A stretch of DNA of 12,863 nucleotides from Candidatus Thiodiazotropha sp. (ex Gloverina cf. vestifex) (lineage in GTDB: Bacteria > Pseudomonadota > Gammaproteobacteria > Chromatiales > Chromatiaceae). The position numbers were made by a program, and so were the translations under genes. The notes under the pieces were generated by a model, which was not told the DNA's origin, did no database searches, and was given only the letters and a program-made list of their open reading frames with translations. The stretch lies in the NCBI GenBank assembly GCA_025656435.1, contig JAHXHT010000043.1, forward strand, positions 1-12,863. The letters run 5' to 3'. Below, piece by piece: positions 1-7,736 of the stretch; position 1 is the stretch's first letter; every line of letters starts with the position of its first letter.

Positions 1-82
1 GGGACTTCTTCATTGTAGATTCTCATTTTCGTAATAATAAATGGAAAATTCTACTTTTGAACCCCGTTATTTTTTGGGGGGA

Positions 83-871
83 TTACCGTACGAGCACTTG
101 TGATGCCACAGCATTACAGAAAGCTTCAAGTCTTTGGTCAGTTGAAGACCTACCTGTGTCTGTGTTTAGATCACAAAGCCCGCTAGAGCGAAGTAGTAAA
201 TGAGTAAACTCATGAAGCAAAGTGAACGTTCTGGTTGAATAAGCATCTTTTCTGTTTACTACAATAAGTGGCATTTTATCAAAATAAACAGAATAGCCGC
301 GCATATCATTTAATGCGACTTTAGTAGATTCTAACGCTAGAACATCATACAAAGATATTGCATTACGCCATTCATTGAACGCTACTCGTGAAGCTCTAAA
401 TTTCTTTTGTTTTTCAAATGTTATTTCTAACGTAGATCTTATTTTCTTAGCAACACTAGTGGAATTGTCACTTAGAGAGCATTGTAAATCGAAAGACTGA
501 GGCTGTTCGCCAAGTTCGATCTCAAGCTCTAATGCAATTTCTCTAGCGTTTAAATTCGTGCGAAGGTCAATAGTTATTTCAGGATCTATTTCGCCATGCT
601 CGGCGCCATGGTGAAGTCGATAATCTTTTACTGGAGGGGTAAAGACCTCAGATGGTTCAGGCAAAAATAGTGCACCAAAATTAACACGATATGTTTTTGC
701 TATAACCCTAAGCTGGTTAATTGTTGGCTGTACATGACCAGACTCCCAACTTTCTAATTTTTCATGGGGAACACTTAATTTATTTGCCGCATATTCCATA
801 TCCATACGACACGATTCACGCGCCCAAACCAAAAGGTTAGGGTTTATCTGTGCACGAATGGAGTTAGTCAA
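83..871 (-). CDS. XRE-type HTH / ImmA-IrrE-like zinc peptidase, C-terminally short
   Basis: Seen: 262 codons from a TTG start (upstream AAGAGA gives a purine-rich ribosome site; an in-frame TAA lies at 896-898) to TAA at 83-85. Residues about 15-70 form an XRE-like helix-turn-helix (VPHEKLESWESGHVQPT), followed by the FGALFLPEP linker typical of HTH-ImmA proteins. Residues 220-224 are HEFTH, and E249 in LEAFCN is the expected third zinc ligand. Known of the family: such proteins bind DNA and may cleave a partner repressor or antitoxin; full HTH-ImmA proteins usually run roughly 350-400 residues. Here the protein ends 13 residues after E249 (NAVASQVLVR), so the usual C-terminal domain is absent. 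Neither other frame continues far past 83. The gene is AT-rich compared with everything to its right, which suggests horizontal acquisition. It may still be active as a minimal peptidase, or be a decayed remnant. Family assignment is firm; target and partner are unknown. Confidence 0.85.
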   Translation of the reverse strand: MTNSIRAQINPNLLVWARESCRMDMEYAANKLSVPHEKLESWESGHVQPTINQLRVIAKTYRVNFGALFLPEPSEVFTPPVKDYRLHHGAEHGEIDPEITIDLRTNLNAREIALELEIELGEQPQSFDLQCSLSDNSTSVAKKIRSTLEITFEKQKKFRASRVAFNEWRNAISLYDVLALESTKVALNDMRGYSVYFDKMPLIVVNRKDAYSTRTFTLLHEFTHLLLRSSGLCDLNTDTGRSSTDQRLEAFCNAVASQVLVR

Positions 872-894
872 TGTTTTTTCTCTTGTGAAATAAT

Positions 895-900
895 ATTATA
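895..900 (-). promoter_or_regulatory. -10 element for the HTH/ImmA gene
   Basis: Read on the minus strand, 900-895 is a perfect TATAAT lying 23 nt upstream of the TTG start. The matching -35 position (about 918-923) is poor against TTGACA and falls inside a perfect palindrome, so the promoter may depend on, or be blocked by, a bound regulator. The inference rests on motif and spacing only. Confidence 0.5.
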
Positions 901-914
901 TTAGGCTGCGTAGG

Positions 915-928
915 TACTACTAGTAGTA
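915..928. promoter_or_regulatory. 14-bp perfect palindrome, candidate operator
   Basis: TACTACTAGTAGTA is identical to its reverse complement. It sits over the -35 position of the candidate promoter for the HTH/ImmA gene, a typical place for an autoregulatory operator. Binding by the adjacent HTH protein is an inference. Confidence 0.5.
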
Positions 929-942
929 ATATCGCGTCGGAA

Positions 943-954
943 TATCATATGATA
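943..954. promoter_or_regulatory. 12-bp perfect palindrome, possible second operator
   Basis: TATCATATGATA is a perfect palindrome whose centre lies 27 bp from that of the palindrome at 915-928. The sequence differs from the first site, so it may bind another protein, or could be a chance AT-rich palindrome. Confidence 0.35.
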
Positions 955-1022
955 CCTGGAATTATCTCATCCAAACTTAAACTAATGACTTCATACGGGT
1001 TGGTAGTGGTCACTAATAATTT

Positions 1023-2375
1023 TTATTTTTCAGTATCCAGCACCTGACAAGTCAGCCTGCCCTGTGAAAGTCTGGCTGTCACTTGCTCTCCATGTTTTAC
1101 CTCCTTGTAAGAACGAACAATCTGTCCATCCTCTGAGCGGCTGACAATGGCATAACCACGGCCGAGTGTGTTGAGCGGGCTGAGGGTGTGCAGGTCGCGG
1201 GCAAGTTGACCAAGTCTGTTTCTTGCCTTCTCCAACTGCAGTTTCATGGTGCGTTGAAGGCGCTCGTTGAGTTGTTGTTGTGTGACTGCGAGTCTCTCTA
1301 GTCGGCGAGTCGGTGATTGTCCCGTAAGGCGGGCCTGAAGCTGCTCCAGTCCGCGGGTTTGTCGTAGAAGGCGTAGTTGCATACCCTGGCGCAGGCGTTG
1401 CCCCAGCTCGTCGAGTCGTTGTGAGTTCTGCTGTAGGCGCTGCATGGGATGCTGCTTGTGTAGGCGCTTTTCCACTCCGTTAAATAGATCCCTCAATAGT
1501 TGAAGCTTACGAGTTTGATGTCGGTTCAGACGCTGGGAAAGGAGCGTCAGCCCTTGTCGCCACGCCTGTTGGTCTGGTGCTACCAGTTCAGCGGCGGCCG
1601 ATGGGGTGGGCGCCCGTTGATCGGCGACGAAGTCGGCAATGGTGAAGTCGATCTCATGTCCTACACCGCAGACCACGGGAATCTGTGAGTCTTGTATCGC
1701 CCTCGCTACGGCTTCGTCATTGAAGGCTTGTAGATCTTCCAGTGAGCCACCACCCCGGCTGAGAATCAGCACATCACACTCCCCACGTTGATTGGCCAAC
1801 TGGAGCTTACGGATGATCTGTCCGGGTGCCTCATCGCCTTGCACCTGTACCGGGTAGATGACGACCGGGAGCGCCGGGAAACGGCGTTTCAGTACACTCA
1901 GCAGATCGCGTATCGCAGCTCCGCTTGGTGATGTGATGATGCCGATTTGCTTTGGTATGTCGGGCAGCGGTCTTTTTTCCCCGGCATCGAACAGGCCCTC
2001 GGCGGCGAGTTTTTCCTTGAGTTGTTCGAAGACGAGTCGCAATGCCCCCTCACCTGAGGGTTCCATATGCTCCACGATCAGCTGGAACTCACCACGCGCT
2101 TCGTAGAGACTGATTCGCGCGCGGACCAGGACTTGCTGGCCGTTCTCCGGAGGAAAGCGCATCCGTTGTCGTTTCATGCGGAACATAGCGCAGCGGACCT
2201 GGGCAACCTCATCCTTCAGACTGAAGTAGATATGCCCCGAGGCAGGTTGCGCCAGGTTGGAGATCTCTCCACTGATCCAGAGAAGCGGGAAGCTGCCTTC
2301 AAGTACGGCGCGGGTTTCACGTACCAGACGCGAGACGCTGTAGATATCCCGCTTGGGAAAGTTAGGCTCTATCAT
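1023..2375 (-). CDS. xseA: Exodeoxyribonuclease VII large subunit
   Basis: XseA with XseB forms cytoplasmic exonuclease VII, which degrades single-stranded DNA from both ends into acid-soluble oligonucleotides and acts in repair and recombination. Chosen start: ATG at 2373-2375 (MIEPNFPKRDIYSVSRLVRE), giving 450 residues, close to E. coli's 456. The frame is open to 2462, but that extension overlaps the upstream gene and resembles no XseA. Seen: an N-terminal OB-fold region (about 1-100) with WISGEISN; then the catalytic-domain motifs GIITSPSGAAIRDLL, SRGGGSLEDLQAFNDE, and GVGHEIDFTIADFVAD with RAPTPSAAAE; then a long Gln/Arg/Leu-rich coiled-coil part and a C-terminal LSPLNTLGRGYAIV. It begins 5 nt after the stop of the GGDEF-EAL gene, so the two are probably co-transcribed and translationally coupled. 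No clear Shine-Dalgarno precedes the ATG. xseB is not in the window. In E. coli xseA lies directly divergent from guaB; here the sensor gene sits between. Confidence 0.97.
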   Translation of the reverse strand: MIEPNFPKRDIYSVSRLVRETRAVLEGSFPLLWISGEISNLAQPASGHIYFSLKDEVAQVRCAMFRMKRQRMRFPPENGQQVLVRARISLYEARGEFQLIVEHMEPSGEGALRLVFEQLKEKLAAEGLFDAGEKRPLPDIPKQIGIITSPSGAAIRDLLSVLKRRFPALPVVIYPVQVQGDEAPGQIIRKLQLANQRGECDVLILSRGGGSLEDLQAFNDEAVARAIQDSQIPVVCGVGHEIDFTIADFVADQRAPTPSAAAELVAPDQQAWRQGLTLLSQRLNRHQTRKLQLLRDLFNGVEKRLHKQHPMQRLQQNSQRLDELGQRLRQGMQLRLLRQTRGLEQLQARLTGQSPTRRLERLAVTQQQLNERLQRTMKLQLEKARNRLGQLARDLHTLSPLNTLGRGYAIVSRSEDGQIVRSYKEVKHGEQVTARLSQGRLTCQVLDTEK

Positions 2376-2380
2376 CGATG

Positions 2381-5300
2381 TCAGGACTGTTTGTTTAAAT
2401 GGTTTATAAACTGGTCGGCAGGTTGTGGACGAGCAAAATGGTAACCTTGAAACAGTCGACAACCATTGTCACGTAAAAAATTGAGTTGAGGTTCGCTCTC
2501 TACACCGACGGCTACTACGCCAATCTCCATTTGCTGCGCCAGTGAAATCAGGGTTTGTACCAGTTTGGCATCCTCGGGATCTGAAAGCATGCGACCCACT
2601 ATGCTGCGATCGATCTTAAGTTCATGCAGTGCAAATTTTCTAAGGAAGGAGACGGATGCGTAGTCGATGCCGAATCTGTCGATGGAAAAGCGCACCCCTA
2701 GTTGGCGGAGGTGGTCGATCTTGATGGCAGCCTCCTCGAGATTGGAGGCCAGGGTCGCTTCGTGGATCTCCAGTGTGAGGTGTTGTGGGTCAAAGCCTGT
2801 CTCGTGGAGAATCCTCTCCAAACTTTCGGTGAAACCGGCCTGGTGAAAATGCGCAGAATGAATATTGACAGAGATACCTTGTAGCCAGGGATACGCCGTC
2901 ATCCACGGTTTGCTTAGCGTCATTGCCTGGGTCAGTACCCAATTGCAGATTTCGAGAATCTGCCCCGACTCCTCTGCCACGCGAAGAAAATCTTTAGGCT
3001 CGACCGTGCCATGGGTGGGATGGGACCATCTTAGAAGTGCCTCCGCACTCAGAGTCTTGCCTTCCCCATCGACCTTAGGTTGGAAGTAGAGATCTAACTC
3101 CTGATGCGCAATGGCGTGGCGGAGATCATTCTGCAGTCGTAACTGTATCTCCGCCGACTGCTGCATTTCCGGCAGAAAAAACCGGACGGTATTTCTACCC
3201 GCTTCTTTAGCACGGTACATCGCGCTATCGGCATATTTGAGAATGTCGTCCGCGTTCTCGTCATCCATGGGGAAGATGACGATGCCCAGGCTTGGGGTAA
3301 TGTGTAATTGGTTGCCTCGGATCGTATAAGGTTCAGAGAGAGCGGCTTGTATTTTCTTGGTGCCCGTGCGGGCTTGTTGCGCGGCGACTTGCGGGTCACC
3401 GTCCAACTCGGAGAAGAACACCACGAATTCGTCACCGCCCAGTCTTGAGGCCGTGTCTTCATCACGGATCTGTGCCTGCAGGCGTTTGGCCACTTCGATG
3501 AGTAGCAGGTCACCGACAGTATGGCCAAGCGTATCGTTGATGGTTTTGAAGTGATCCAAGCCCATGAAAATGACCGCGCCTTTGTGAGCATGGCGCCGGC
3601 AGCGGGCCTGGGCCTGTGTCAGGCGGTCTAACAAAAGACGTCTGTTCGGCAGATCTGTGAGTGAATCGAAGGTAGCTCGGTGTTGCAGTTTTTCTGTCGC
3701 CCGCTTGCGTTCGATCTCCGCACTGATACGGGCGGCGATGATCTCCATGACATCTTTCCAATCGGACTCCATACGCAGAGGTTGGCGAGAGACCACCCAG
3801 ACGACACCGATAGCCTCTCCTTTGATATTTCTGATCGGCACCCCGGCATAGCCTTCGATGTTCAGTACGATAAGGTCCTGGTCAGTGGGGAAGAGTTCCT
3901 GTACGTCTTCAGGGTAGAGGTGTGGACCCTGCATCACGACCTGATTACAAGGTGTGCCCCTGAGGTGGTATTGAAAGTCCTCCACCACTTTTCCATCGAC
4001 GATGGTGGAGAGCGCCACAATGCGATTTTTCTCCACCACCTCACCGATATTGGCGCCATCGGCATGAAACCAGTGGCAGAGCTCCCGCGCCGCCCGCTCG
4101 AAAAAATCCTCACCCGTGATGCCCACCATGCTTCGCATCAGCGTATGCAGCGTCTCCTCGGCGTGTTTACGCTCCGTAATGTTCTCGTGGGTGCCGCAGG
4201 CGCGAAGAGGCTGATTGGTCGATGGGTCGTACTCGACCACGGCGCCAGCACCCTGGATCCAGACCCAGTGGTTGTCAGCATGGCGCAAGCGGAACTCCAG
4301 TGTGTAAGGTGTGCCTGCCTGAATATGTTCCCTGATAGCGGGCAGGGTAATCGGGGCATCGTCCGGGTGAATTCGCTCTTCAAAATCGGATATTCGATGG
4401 GTGAGCGTAGATCTGTCCAGACCGAGCATTTCGATCCAGCGGTCGTTGACGGTAAGCTCGTCGGTTATCAGGTTCCAATCCCAGAATCCGAGTGATGCCC
4501 CCTGTATGACTTGCGACAAGCGCTTCTCAGTCTGACGCTGATGGGTGACATCGAGCATAGAGACCGGTACTCGGTAGGACTCCTCTAATCTGTAGGAGAT
4601 GGGAAAAAAGATGATGACCCGGATCGGCTGACGATCGAAAGTGAGTAGATCCAGTTCTCCGGTAAAAACCCGCTGCTTCTTACTTGCGGCCACCAGCGTT
4701 TGTTGAAAAACACTGTAGGCAGATGGTGTGAAGGCATGGGGTATCCAACTCTGCAGTTCTTCCACTGTGTTCACTCCGAACAATCGGAGTGTGGCTGGAT
4801 TGGCGCTTACGATGCGGATCTGTCTGACCCAGGTCCTGAGTTCATCAGGATGGTCGTCGAAGTAAGTGTTGATATCGCTAATGCCGGTGTGAATGAGTTG
4901 TTGTAGTCGTTGTAGTAAACGGGAGCTGTCACCCTCCCAAAAAGAGATGGCCACAGTATCGAAAAAACCTTTGTATCGCATCTCTTGATGGGACAGCTCC
5001 CGTGTCTGTTGCCGAATGCGCCAGCGCATAACCTGTACCACTAAGAACAGGCCGAGTACGACCAGTAAAGAGAGGATGAAGGTTCTAAGTAACCAGGTCG
5101 GCTGCCCACTCTCCTCATGGCCATTACCAAATAGTTTTCTCAATTGTGTGTGATAGATGGACAGCTCGTCGGTTTTTATCCTGTGGAGATGGTGGTCGAT
5201 GCGTTCTCTGAGCGTTTCACTGTGTGGGGTTTCGCGGGAGATCGCGATACGGATGTCGGTCGGCATCAGTACGATCGGGCTGGGTATCGGTGTGTATCGG

Positions 5301-5905
5301 AGACCCTCGGTTGCGCCAAAAAGGCGGTTGACCAGGCCGGCATCCACTTTGTTCCGGGCAGTGGCCATCAATACCTGTTCATACGAGGGGTATGCTTTAA
5401 GTTCACAATCGATATTGAAGGAGCGGCAAATCGCTGCGATACCGGGTTCGCCGGTATAATAGATATCGTCACTCAGCACGGCGATAGTCAGACCATCCAG
5501 ATCCGGTATGGATTGAACTGGGGAATCCTTAGGCACAAATACCTGCGCCCAGTTGGCGATCACTGTCTCATCAATGAAAAGAAACTGCTTCTCCCGCGTG
5601 TCATCGATGGCGATGGCGGGTAGGAGATCTATTTTGCCGGCCTCCAGGCGTGTCAGTTGATCGCTCCAGGTGCCGCGAAGAAATTGAAGGTTCCAGTTTT
5701 CCTGCCCGGCAATAGCGGTCAGGATGCCGATAAATAAGCCCCGTGGTGTGCCGGTGGGTCCGATTGAGACTAATGGTGGGTTGTGATAGATGCCGACCCG
5801 TACTGAGGTTTGAGACGGCTCGGCCTTAATTCTGCCAATGCCATCTAGGAATAGGAAAAATAAGCAAAAAATCAGTAAGTTAATTGTTTTTTTCTGGATT
5901 TTCAT
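2381..5905 (-). CDS. Membrane sensor: SBP-PAS-PAS-GAF-GGDEF-EAL (degenerate EAL)
   Basis: A c-di-GMP signalling protein of 1174 residues from ATG 5903-5905. This start gives a standard signal peptide (MKIQKK, hydrophobic to about 22, cleavage near RIKA/EP) and is preceded by GGAACTGC; an upstream ATG at 5948-5950 is possible (1189 aa). Domain order: periplasmic bacterial extracellular solute-binding family 3 domain (about 30-260); membrane helix (about 268-292); PAS (about 310-455); PAS (about 465-590, with FWDWNLITDELTVNDRW); GAF (about 590-755); GGDEF (about 765-925); EAL (about 935-1170). RLGGDEF is intact (GGDEF 823-827) and R814-xx-D817 is the classical inhibitory I-site, so a working, feedback-controlled diguanylate cyclase is expected. 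In the EAL domain, EAL (955-957), the VN and LEIHE motifs, K1097 and Q1153 are present. However, the DD pair reads D1076-R1077, and the position of the general-base Glu is V1133 (AVGVE for AEGVE). Phosphodiesterase activity is therefore doubtful. The ligand is unknown; family 3 domains often bind amino acids. Confidence 0.95.
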   Translation of the reverse strand: MKIQKKTINLLIFCLFFLFLDGIGRIKAEPSQTSVRVGIYHNPPLVSIGPTGTPRGLFIGILTAIAGQENWNLQFLRGTWSDQLTRLEAGKIDLLPAIAIDDTREKQFLFIDETVIANWAQVFVPKDSPVQSIPDLDGLTIAVLSDDIYYTGEPGIAAICRSFNIDCELKAYPSYEQVLMATARNKVDAGLVNRLFGATEGLRYTPIPSPIVLMPTDIRIAISRETPHSETLRERIDHHLHRIKTDELSIYHTQLRKLFGNGHEESGQPTWLLRTFILSLLVVLGLFLVVQVMRWRIRQQTRELSHQEMRYKGFFDTVAISFWEGDSSRLLQRLQQLIHTGISDINTYFDDHPDELRTWVRQIRIVSANPATLRLFGVNTVEELQSWIPHAFTPSAYSVFQQTLVAASKKQRVFTGELDLLTFDRQPIRVIIFFPISYRLEESYRVPVSMLDVTHQRQTEKRLSQVIQGASLGFWDWNLITDELTVNDRWIEMLGLDRSTLTHRISDFEERIHPDDAPITLPAIREHIQAGTPYTLEFRLRHADNHWVWIQGAGAVVEYDPSTNQPLRACGTHENITERKHAEETLHTLMRSMVGITGEDFFERAARELCHWFHADGANIGEVVEKNRIVALSTIVDGKVVEDFQYHLRGTPCNQVVMQGPHLYPEDVQELFPTDQDLIVLNIEGYAGVPIRNIKGEAIGVVWVVSRQPLRMESDWKDVMEIIAARISAEIERKRATEKLQHRATFDSLTDLPNRRLLLDRLTQAQARCRRHAHKGAVIFMGLDHFKTINDTLGHTVGDLLLIEVAKRLQAQIRDEDTASRLGGDEFVVFFSELDGDPQVAAQQARTGTKKIQAALSEPYTIRGNQLHITPSLGIVIFPMDDENADDILKYADSAMYRAKEAGRNTVRFFLPEMQQSAEIQLRLQNDLRHAIAHQELDLYFQPKVDGEGKTLSAEALLRWSHPTHGTVEPKDFLRVAEESGQILEICNWVLTQAMTLSKPWMTAYPWLQGISVNIHSAHFHQAGFTESLERILHETGFDPQHLTLEIHEATLASNLEEAAIKIDHLRQLGVRFSIDRFGIDYASVSFLRKFALHELKIDRSIVGRMLSDPEDAKLVQTLISLAQQMEIGVVAVGVESEPQLNFLRDNGCRLFQGYHFARPQPADQFINHLNKQS

Positions 5906-6027
5906 GCAGTTCCGTGCCAGCGAATTACCCCGCACCTCATCGCTTAGCATAGCCTTTTCACCGCTTGACGACAGGGGTTATTAAGTGTTTTCTCGACATT
6001 TCTTGAGTCTTGTTTTGCAGAATCGCT

Positions 6028-6049
6028 CCCATGGTCCAATGGGTTTTTT
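6028..6049 (+). terminator. Weak terminator-like hairpin upstream of the guaB promoter
   Basis: CCCAT (6028-6032) can pair with ATGGG (6039-6043) across a 6-nt loop and is followed directly by six T. The stem is only 5 bp and no gene lies upstream on this strand. If used, it could limit antisense or leader transcription towards guaB. It may be chance. Confidence 0.25.
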
Positions 6050-6114
6050 CTGGGTTCTTATAAGGGCATGGGGCTGAGCGCCGAATCTGGGGCTGTTGAA
6101 TCGCGCGCTACCGG

Positions 6115-6143
6115 TTTACCGTACAGGCTGCAAATCCTATAAT
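6115..6143 (+). promoter_or_regulatory. sigma70-type promoter of guaB
   Basis: TTTACC (6115-6120, 4 of 6 matches to TTGACA), then exactly 17 bp, then a perfect TATAAT (6138-6143). The predicted start point is near 6150, leaving about 30 nt of leader before the guaB ATG. That is too short for a riboswitch. Confidence 0.8.
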
Positions 6144-6179
6144 GCCCGGCTATCTTTACCCCACCCCGGAATGAATGCT

Positions 6180-7643
6180 ATGCGAGTAATCGAGGAAGCC
6201 CTCACATTTGACGATGTCCTGCTGGTGCCGGCCCACTCACAGGTGCTGCCTAAGGATGTCGATCTGAGTACCAAACTCACACGGGGGATCGATCTGAGTA
6301 TTCCCCTGCTCTCTGCGGCTATGGATACCGTGACAGAGTCGCGATTTGCCATTGCCATCGCGCTTGAGGGTGGTATCGGTATCGTGCACAAAAATATGAC
6401 ACCGGAACAGCAGGCCGGTGAGGTCAACCAGGTTAAGAAATACGAGAGTGGGGTGATTCGGGAGCCGATCACTGTCAGGCCAGACGTCAGTATTGGCGAG
6501 GTGATGGACCTGACCCGTTCACGCAATATCTCAGGCGTGCCAGTGGTCGACGGCAAGGAGCTGGTCGGTATCGTCACTGGCCGAGACCTCCGATTTGAAC
6601 GCAAGATGGATGACCCTGTACGCAACATCATGACCCGTAAGGAAAACCTGGTTACCGTGAAAGAGGGTGCCAGCCGGGATGAGGTGATGCGGCTGTTGCA
6701 CAAACACCGCATCGAAAAAGTGTTGGTGGTGGATGATAATTTCGAACTGCGGGGGATGATCACCGCAAAGGATATCCAGAAGGCGAAAGACAATCCCAAT
6801 GCCTGTCGCGATGAGCGGGAGCGTCTCCGCGTGGGAGCTGCCGTGGGGGTTGGTGCAGGGACTGAGGAACGGGTCGATGCCCTGGTCAAGGCGGGTGTCG
6901 ACGTTATTGTGGTCGACACCGCTCACGGTCACTCACAGGGGGTGTTGGATCGGGTTGCCTGGGTGAAGAAAAATTATCCAGAGGTCCAGGTTATCGGTGG
7001 CAATATCGCCACTGGTGATGCAGCACGGGATCTGGTCAAGGCGGGTGCCGATGCGGTAAAGGTGGGTATCGGACCCGGTTCGATCTGCACCACCCGTATT
7101 GTTGCCGGTGTGGGTGTTCCGCAGGTAACGGCTGTTACCAACGTGGCCCAGGCCCTGGAGGGTACGGGTGTACCGCTGATTGCCGATGGCGGCATTCGTT
7201 TCTCCGGCGATATCTCGAAGGTGCTGGCTGCTGGAGCGTACTCCGTGATGCTGGGCGGCATGTTCGCCGGTACAGATGAGGCGCCGGGTGAGGTGGAGAT
7301 CTATCAGGGCCGTTCCTATAAGTCCTATCGCGGTATGGGTTCCCTGGGCGCCATGTCTGGTAAAGAAGGCTCCAGCGACCGCTATTTTCAAGAGACCAGT
7401 GACAAGGATAAGCTGGTGCCTGAGGGTATCGAAGGTCGGGTACCTTATAAAGGTACGGTACAAAATATCATCTACCAGTTAATCGGCGGCATCCGCTCCA
7501 GCATGGGCTACACAGGCTGTGCGACTATCGATGAGATGCGGTCCAAGACCCAGTTTGTGCGGGTTACCGGCGCGGGAATGACGGAGTCCCACGTGCATGA
7601 TGTGACGATCACCAAGGAAGCACCCAATTACCGGCGCGATTGA
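6180..7643 (+). CDS. guaB: Inosine-5'-monophosphate dehydrogenase
   Basis: GuaB oxidises IMP to XMP with NAD+, the committed step of guanine nucleotide synthesis in the cytoplasm. The chosen ATG (MRVIEEALTFDDVLLVPAHS) gives 487 residues against 488 in E. coli, with GGAATG as ribosome site 9 nt upstream. ATG 6171 and TTG 6096 are in frame but less likely, since 6096 lies upstream of the promoter. Seen: N-terminal barrel strand with SAAMDTVTE; a CBS pair inserted at about 90-203 (SGVPVVDGKELVGIVTGRD and EKVLVVDDNFELRGMITAKD); GIGPGSICTTRI with catalytic Cys303; the IMP-binding IADGGIRFSGD and GMGSLGAMSG stretches; mobile flap residues EGIEGRVPYKG; and the C-terminal SHVHDVTITKEAPNY. guaA follows 93 nt downstream, but a terminator hairpin lies between them. 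All key residues are present. Confidence 0.99.
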   Translation: MRVIEEALTFDDVLLVPAHSQVLPKDVDLSTKLTRGIDLSIPLLSAAMDTVTESRFAIAIALEGGIGIVHKNMTPEQQAGEVNQVKKYESGVIREPITVRPDVSIGEVMDLTRSRNISGVPVVDGKELVGIVTGRDLRFERKMDDPVRNIMTRKENLVTVKEGASRDEVMRLLHKHRIEKVLVVDDNFELRGMITAKDIQKAKDNPNACRDERERLRVGAAVGVGAGTEERVDALVKAGVDVIVVDTAHGHSQGVLDRVAWVKKNYPEVQVIGGNIATGDAARDLVKAGADAVKVGIGPGSICTTRIVAGVGVPQVTAVTNVAQALEGTGVPLIADGGIRFSGDISKVLAAGAYSVMLGGMFAGTDEAPGEVEIYQGRSYKSYRGMGSLGAMSGKEGSSDRYFQETSDKDKLVPEGIEGRVPYKGTVQNIIYQLIGGIRSSMGYTGCATIDEMRSKTQFVRVTGAGMTESHVHDVTITKEAPNYRRD

Positions 7644-7674
7644 TTTTCATGAGTGTCCACAGGACCTATCTTTC

Positions 7675-7717
7675 AAGGGGCGTAGCGACTGGGTTCGCTT
7701 GCCCCTTCTGTTTTTTT
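7675..7717 (+). terminator. Intrinsic terminator / attenuator between guaB and guaA
   Basis: AAGGGGC (7675-7681) pairs perfectly with GCCCCTT (7701-7707), and an inner AGCGA (7684-7688) pairs with TCGCT (7695-7699) around a 6-nt CTGGGT loop; a small bulge separates the two helices. The tail is CTG followed by seven T (7711-7717). This is a strong rho-independent terminator by shape, ending just before the guaA ribosome site GGGAAG (7721-7726). Because no separate guaA promoter is evident in the 93-nt spacer, partial read-through is the likely mode. Confidence 0.75.
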
Positions 7718-7736
7718 GACGGGAAGTAACAAGAAC

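Noticed and set aside
1..26. Possible start of a further minus-strand gene (ATG 24-26, MRIYNEEVP)
   Set aside because: Only eight full codons before the window edge and a weak ribosome site; cannot be supported.
3680..4495. 271-codon plus-strand open frame
   Set aside because: It lies wholly inside the GAF/PAS part of the sensor gene on the opposite strand, and its translation resembles no protein; a shadow frame.
5906..5950. Sensor start at ATG 5948-5950
   Set aside because: Possible, but it puts 15 mainly polar residues before an otherwise canonical signal peptide; ATG 5905 has the better layout.
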